NCBI RefSeq assembly: GCF_033807575.1
Contig: NC_084704.1
Span: 28,497,968-28,561,967, forward strand
DNA from: Cydia pomonella
Lineage: Eukaryota > Arthropoda > Insecta > Lepidoptera > Tortricidae
Length of the DNA: 64,000 bases
Reading direction: 5' to 3'
Under the pieces are notes generated by a model. It saw only the letters and a program-made list of their open reading frames with translations. It did no database searches and was not told the DNA's origin. Each line of letters begins with the position of its first letter. Within the stretch, counting starts at the first letter, position 1. Positions 61,415 through 64,000 of the stretch are shown here, one piece after another. Made by a program: the position numbers and the translations under genes.

Positions 61415-61686
61415 TTGGTGCGTCCAGTTATAATGATAACTATCTGGCACACTGTATATTATCGTGTATATCTGATGTAGTGTGCTTACTTTCCGCATCC
61501 ATTCATAAAGGTAACCATGTAGCACACTGTATATTATCATGTATGTCTGATTTATTTAGGTGCTCACTTTGTGCGTCAGTTCATAAAGGTAACTATGTGG
61601 CACACTGTGGCATACTGTATATTATTATCGTTCATGTCTGATCTAATTATGCTCACTTTGTGACTCCGTTCATAAAGGTGAATATG
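61415..61686 (+). repeat. Tandem array of ~75-89-bp units
   Basis: Units start TGGCACACTGTATATTATC at 61445, 61520 (TAGCACACTG) and 61598, and each ends with TTCATAAAGGTaAcTATG. A partial unit precedes them. The last unit carries an 11-base internal duplication. It lies about 160 bp upstream of the candidate promoter of the tail-anchored gene. Confidence 0.8.
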
Positions 61687-61843
61687 TTGATTAACTTGCT
61701 CATGGTTTTCGGCTTTAGCGGACACTGTCACATCGATACCCTACCCCTCAATCGTACTAATTACCGCAAAAATTGGCCTATCGGCATCGATTGGCCTATC
61801 GTAATTCTGCAACGTGAGACCCCATCGGTCCTATCCCTATAGT

Positions 61844-61881
61844 TATAAACGTGTACATATATCTAATAAACATTCTTCAGT
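61844..61881 (+). promoter_or_regulatory. Candidate core promoter (TATA and initiator)
   Basis: TATAAA at 61844-61849 is followed at 61877-61881 by TCAGT, the arthropod initiator. The A of the initiator is 35 bases after the first T, slightly long for a standard spacing. The ATG follows 99 bases downstream. Confidence 0.4.
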
Positions 61882-61977
61882 CGACCTCGAGCGAACTTAG
61901 TTTTGACACCCATGTAACCTACCTATCTTATTAAAATTAATTAATTTGTTAACCTGTTTTTAAAATTAGTTGTTATC

Positions 61978-63465
61978 ATGGCATCTCAATCGATATCGAT
62001 GAATAGTAGTGAGTACGTGGAGATGGGGCCGTTAGCACCCCCAAATACAGCAGCTAATAGCAGTAGCAGCACGTACCGTAAGTAAAACAATTTTTTTTTT
62101 TAATTTACTGATGAAGCCAAGGTTTTCTTGGGAGAGTTAGGGCGGCGGTTGACGGAGAGAGGTCATGACCCTCGTTCCGGGTCATTCCTGATGCAAAGGC
62201 TGTCTATCGCGATCCAGCGAGGCAACGCGGCGAGCGTGATGGGCACCTTTGCGCCTGGAAGGGCTCGGGACGGGTTGTTTGACTAGGTTTTGTTTATGAC
62301 ATTGTTTAAGTTTAGTTTTAGTTTATAGTTCATTTCGGTGTATTTTTTTTTGTATAAATTAAAATATTTGTTATAATTGATATCCTTATCTATGACTTTG
62401 ACTGTTGTCTATAAATAAAGAATGATTTATTTACTGATAGGTTGGCTTTATCCACTGAGATTTCACCACATTAGAATTTAAATTACATTATAATAACTTA
62501 GATTAATTATATTGGATGACTTGGCTGGAACGCGCTGGGATGCCCGACACCCCCAAACGTGTTCATTATGCCCTATCGTTCAGTCTCTAATCGGAGTGTC
62601 AGGCCACATTTAGGATACATGACTTTCATAGAGGGGCAGTCTTTCATAGGTGCCTACTGCAGTTTCATAGGACGCAGGACTTGGACACCTATTAACAGCG
62701 GTCGGCCAGTGGTGCTCCACTGAGGGTAGTGGGATCTGTAGGAACGGTTTTCCATTTCTCCGAATCCCACTTCCCTCCATGGTCATTCATCAAGCGTAGC
62801 ATTCCAAGGCGTTGGAGCCGGTTTTTAGGACCGTGAGATGACCAGCATAGCATATTTAAGTATCTGTTTCTTCATAAGGTTTGGCGTGCCGTATGCTGAT
62901 TCTGGCGGTAGGATCCCGCCAGAATCCTCAACTTATTATGCATGAAACTTCTAAAGTTGAGTGGCACTAATTGTCTTATTTTTGGCACTAATTAGATTAG
63001 GTATTAAATATCGGGATCAATAAAACTAATTTTCGTTACATGAGGATTCTGGCACACGAGGTTTGATTAAAAGTTCTATTGGTTGTATGCATTACAGAAA
63101 TCCCTACAGAAAGCTCATCAGACTCGGGCCACTCGAAGTTCGGAATGGATTTGCCTACACTGCCTCCAGCCTCAGAAATTACTACCGAAGAATCATCAGA
63201 GTCAAGCCAGCTACGGAGAATCCCATCGAATTTGCTGCCGACACCCGTTTCAGAGTACACTGAACCGATTTTGGCGCCGACAGCAGATCCAGAGGGCGAG
63301 TTGAATGCGATGCGACTGACAAGCTTTGTTAGTTTTTTAGTAACTACAACACAAATTATGACTTTCGAGATAAATAAAATAAAAATATTCGTTACCATAG
63401 CACTCCTTTGTATTATTATATTATTAATCTTAACAATTTTTTTGGTTTTGTATACATATTTTTAA
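61978..63465 (+). CDS. Unknown tail-anchored Ser/Thr/Pro-rich protein (two exons)
   Basis: Exon 1 is 61978-62077 (donor C|GTAAGT) and exon 2 is 63098-63465 (acceptor TATGCATTACAG). The split codon agrees and the product has 155 residues. The first 105 residues are hydrophilic and rich in Ser, Thr, Pro and Glu, with phrases SSEYVEMGPLAPP and SEYTEPILAP. The last 26 residues are one uninterrupted hydrophobic segment (about 130-155) reaching the stop. This is the layout of a tail-anchored membrane protein facing the cytosol. There is no signal peptide. EYVEM is a YxxM-type motif that could bind SH2 domains if phosphorylated; that is speculation. AATAAA overlaps the bases just behind the stop. 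I recognise no family; it could also be a relic of a viral or transposon gene. Confidence 0.6.
62113..62428 (+). mobile_element. 5'-truncated LINE in the intron, with 10-bp duplication
   Basis: ATTTACTGAT occurs directly before (62103-62112) and after (62429-62438) the insert. The inserted frame starts inside an ORF (EAKVFLGELGRRLTERGHDP ... GSFLMQRLSIAIQRGNAASV) and stops at 62284. A 3' untranslated part ending in AATAAAGAATGATTT follows. This is a short dead-on-arrival retrotransposon copy in sense orientation. A related C-terminus lies at 24901-25116. Confidence 0.8.
62439..63097. other. Rest of the intron of the tail-anchored gene
   Basis: Moderate-GC sequence (62520-62900) without long frames. 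A short hairpin, GGCGGTAGGATCCCGCC, lies at 62905-62921. It could be an older repeat, not identified. Confidence 0.4.
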
Positions 63466-63467
63466 AA

Positions 63468-63473
63468 AATAAA
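63468..63473 (+). terminator. Polyadenylation signal AATAAA
   Basis: The canonical hexamer begins three bases after the stop codon of the tail-anchored gene, implying a very short 3' untranslated region. Confidence 0.55.
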
Positions 63474-64000
63474 TTTCTAAGATTTTTCTTCAGGTAAAGG
63501 AGGGTGATAAATTTGTATGGAACCAATAAGAATAAGCGATATACAATCGGAAAGGTTTTTTTTATATACTCCAATTTTTTTGTATGGTGAGAATTGTCTT
63601 ATTCACTGTGTAAAATTAATGACAGAATGACATAAAAAACAGAAAACGAATAGAAAACTAAAATATTACACAAAATCATCGACATCGACAAAACTACCTG
63701 CCGTGGGCCAATAAGCCCACCCTCCTTTAGATGTTTTATTTACATTTTAATTCATAGGAACTAAGAACAAATCTAATTAGTGTAAGACATAATCTAAGTT
63801 TTTGAATAAATGTTCTGTATGAAAACTTTTTATTTTTAATCAATTTTTATTTAGCACTTTGTTGTGTTATTTTATACAGGGTGACTAGTAATGTATGACC
63901 TATACTTAAACACGTGGTTGTACTCGTTTTACCAAACAACTTTCCCACAGAAACATACATAAATGAGGAAATTAAAATAAAATTGTCGTCTTCATACAAA
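63474..64000. other. No gene; weak inverted repeat
   Basis: GTAAAGGAGGGTG (63494) is inversely matched by CACCCTCCTTTA (63718-63729), perhaps the ends of a 236-bp element. After 63870 there is a phrase (ACAGGGTGACTAGTAATGTA) like those of dispersed repeats. No gene is seen. Confidence 0.4.

Noticed and set aside
61118..61540. Open frames on both strands with YIYIYI runs
   Set aside because: Translation of the (TA)n microsatellite.
61415..61686. CRISPR-like spaced repeats
   Set aside because: Units are contiguous diverged tandem repeats in a eukaryotic context, without conserved short repeats and unique spacers.
61415..61977. LTR of a retrotransposon or endogenous virus upstream of the tail-anchored gene
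   Set aside because: No primer-binding site, no second LTR and no gag or pol in the window; kept only as an alternative in the findings.
63036..63398. 120-residue minus-strand frame
   Set aside because: Antisense of exon 2 of the tail-anchored gene, which has the better splice and anchor evidence.

Overview
The window is nuclear DNA of an insect, very probably a moth or butterfly. It is AT-rich, its genes have spliceosomal introns with GT..AG junctions, and it is packed with tRNA-headed SINEs, decayed LINEs, palindromic MITEs, a mariner and a PIF/Harbinger element of kinds common in lepidopteran genomes. That placement rests on recognising repeat families from memory, not on a search. There is no bacterial-style operon, rRNA or CRISPR array.

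Only two probable host genes are visible. The first is a seven-transmembrane neuropeptide receptor of the CAPA/pyrokinin (neuromedin-U) type. It can be assembled from four coding exons between 34579 and 48731; all phases agree and give 485 residues. A 5' UTR exon starts at 34480, and a possible alternative last exon lies at 40513-40644. The second, at 61978-63465, is a two-exon gene for a 155-residue Ser/Thr/Pro-rich protein ending in a single C-terminal membrane anchor; I do not recognise it.

The best preserved mobile element is an apparently complete two-gene PIF/Harbinger transposon at 12213-15466, with TIRs and a TAA target duplication. One gene is a DDE transposase (exons 12343-12777 and 13851-14666). 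The other is an opposite-strand MADF-domain gene (exons 15224-14982, 14827-14675 and 13854-12955) whose last exon fills the transposase intron. This transposon sits inside a second element, 12072-16632, with its own TIRs, a TATA duplication and about a dozen copies of a 13-bp motif (CCAGTNNTCAGCC), mostly near its right end. That outer element contains no transposase I can see and may be an undescribed non-autonomous family.

Layout: 1-12000 holds SINE pieces, a decayed LINE (1351-2380), three near-identical double-hairpin MITEs, a hAT-type MITE with an 8-bp duplication, and a dispersed repeat. 12072-16632 is the nested transposon. 16600-34400 is mostly empty, with scattered repeats, a Penelope-like remnant, a GC-rich fold-back and a possible THAP relic. 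34480-48731 is the receptor gene; its 8-kb second intron carries a frameshifted mariner, a decayed LINE and several hairpin MITEs. 48700-61400 is repeat-rich intergenic DNA. 61400-63480 holds a tandem repeat array, a candidate promoter and the tail-anchored gene, which has a truncated LINE in its intron.
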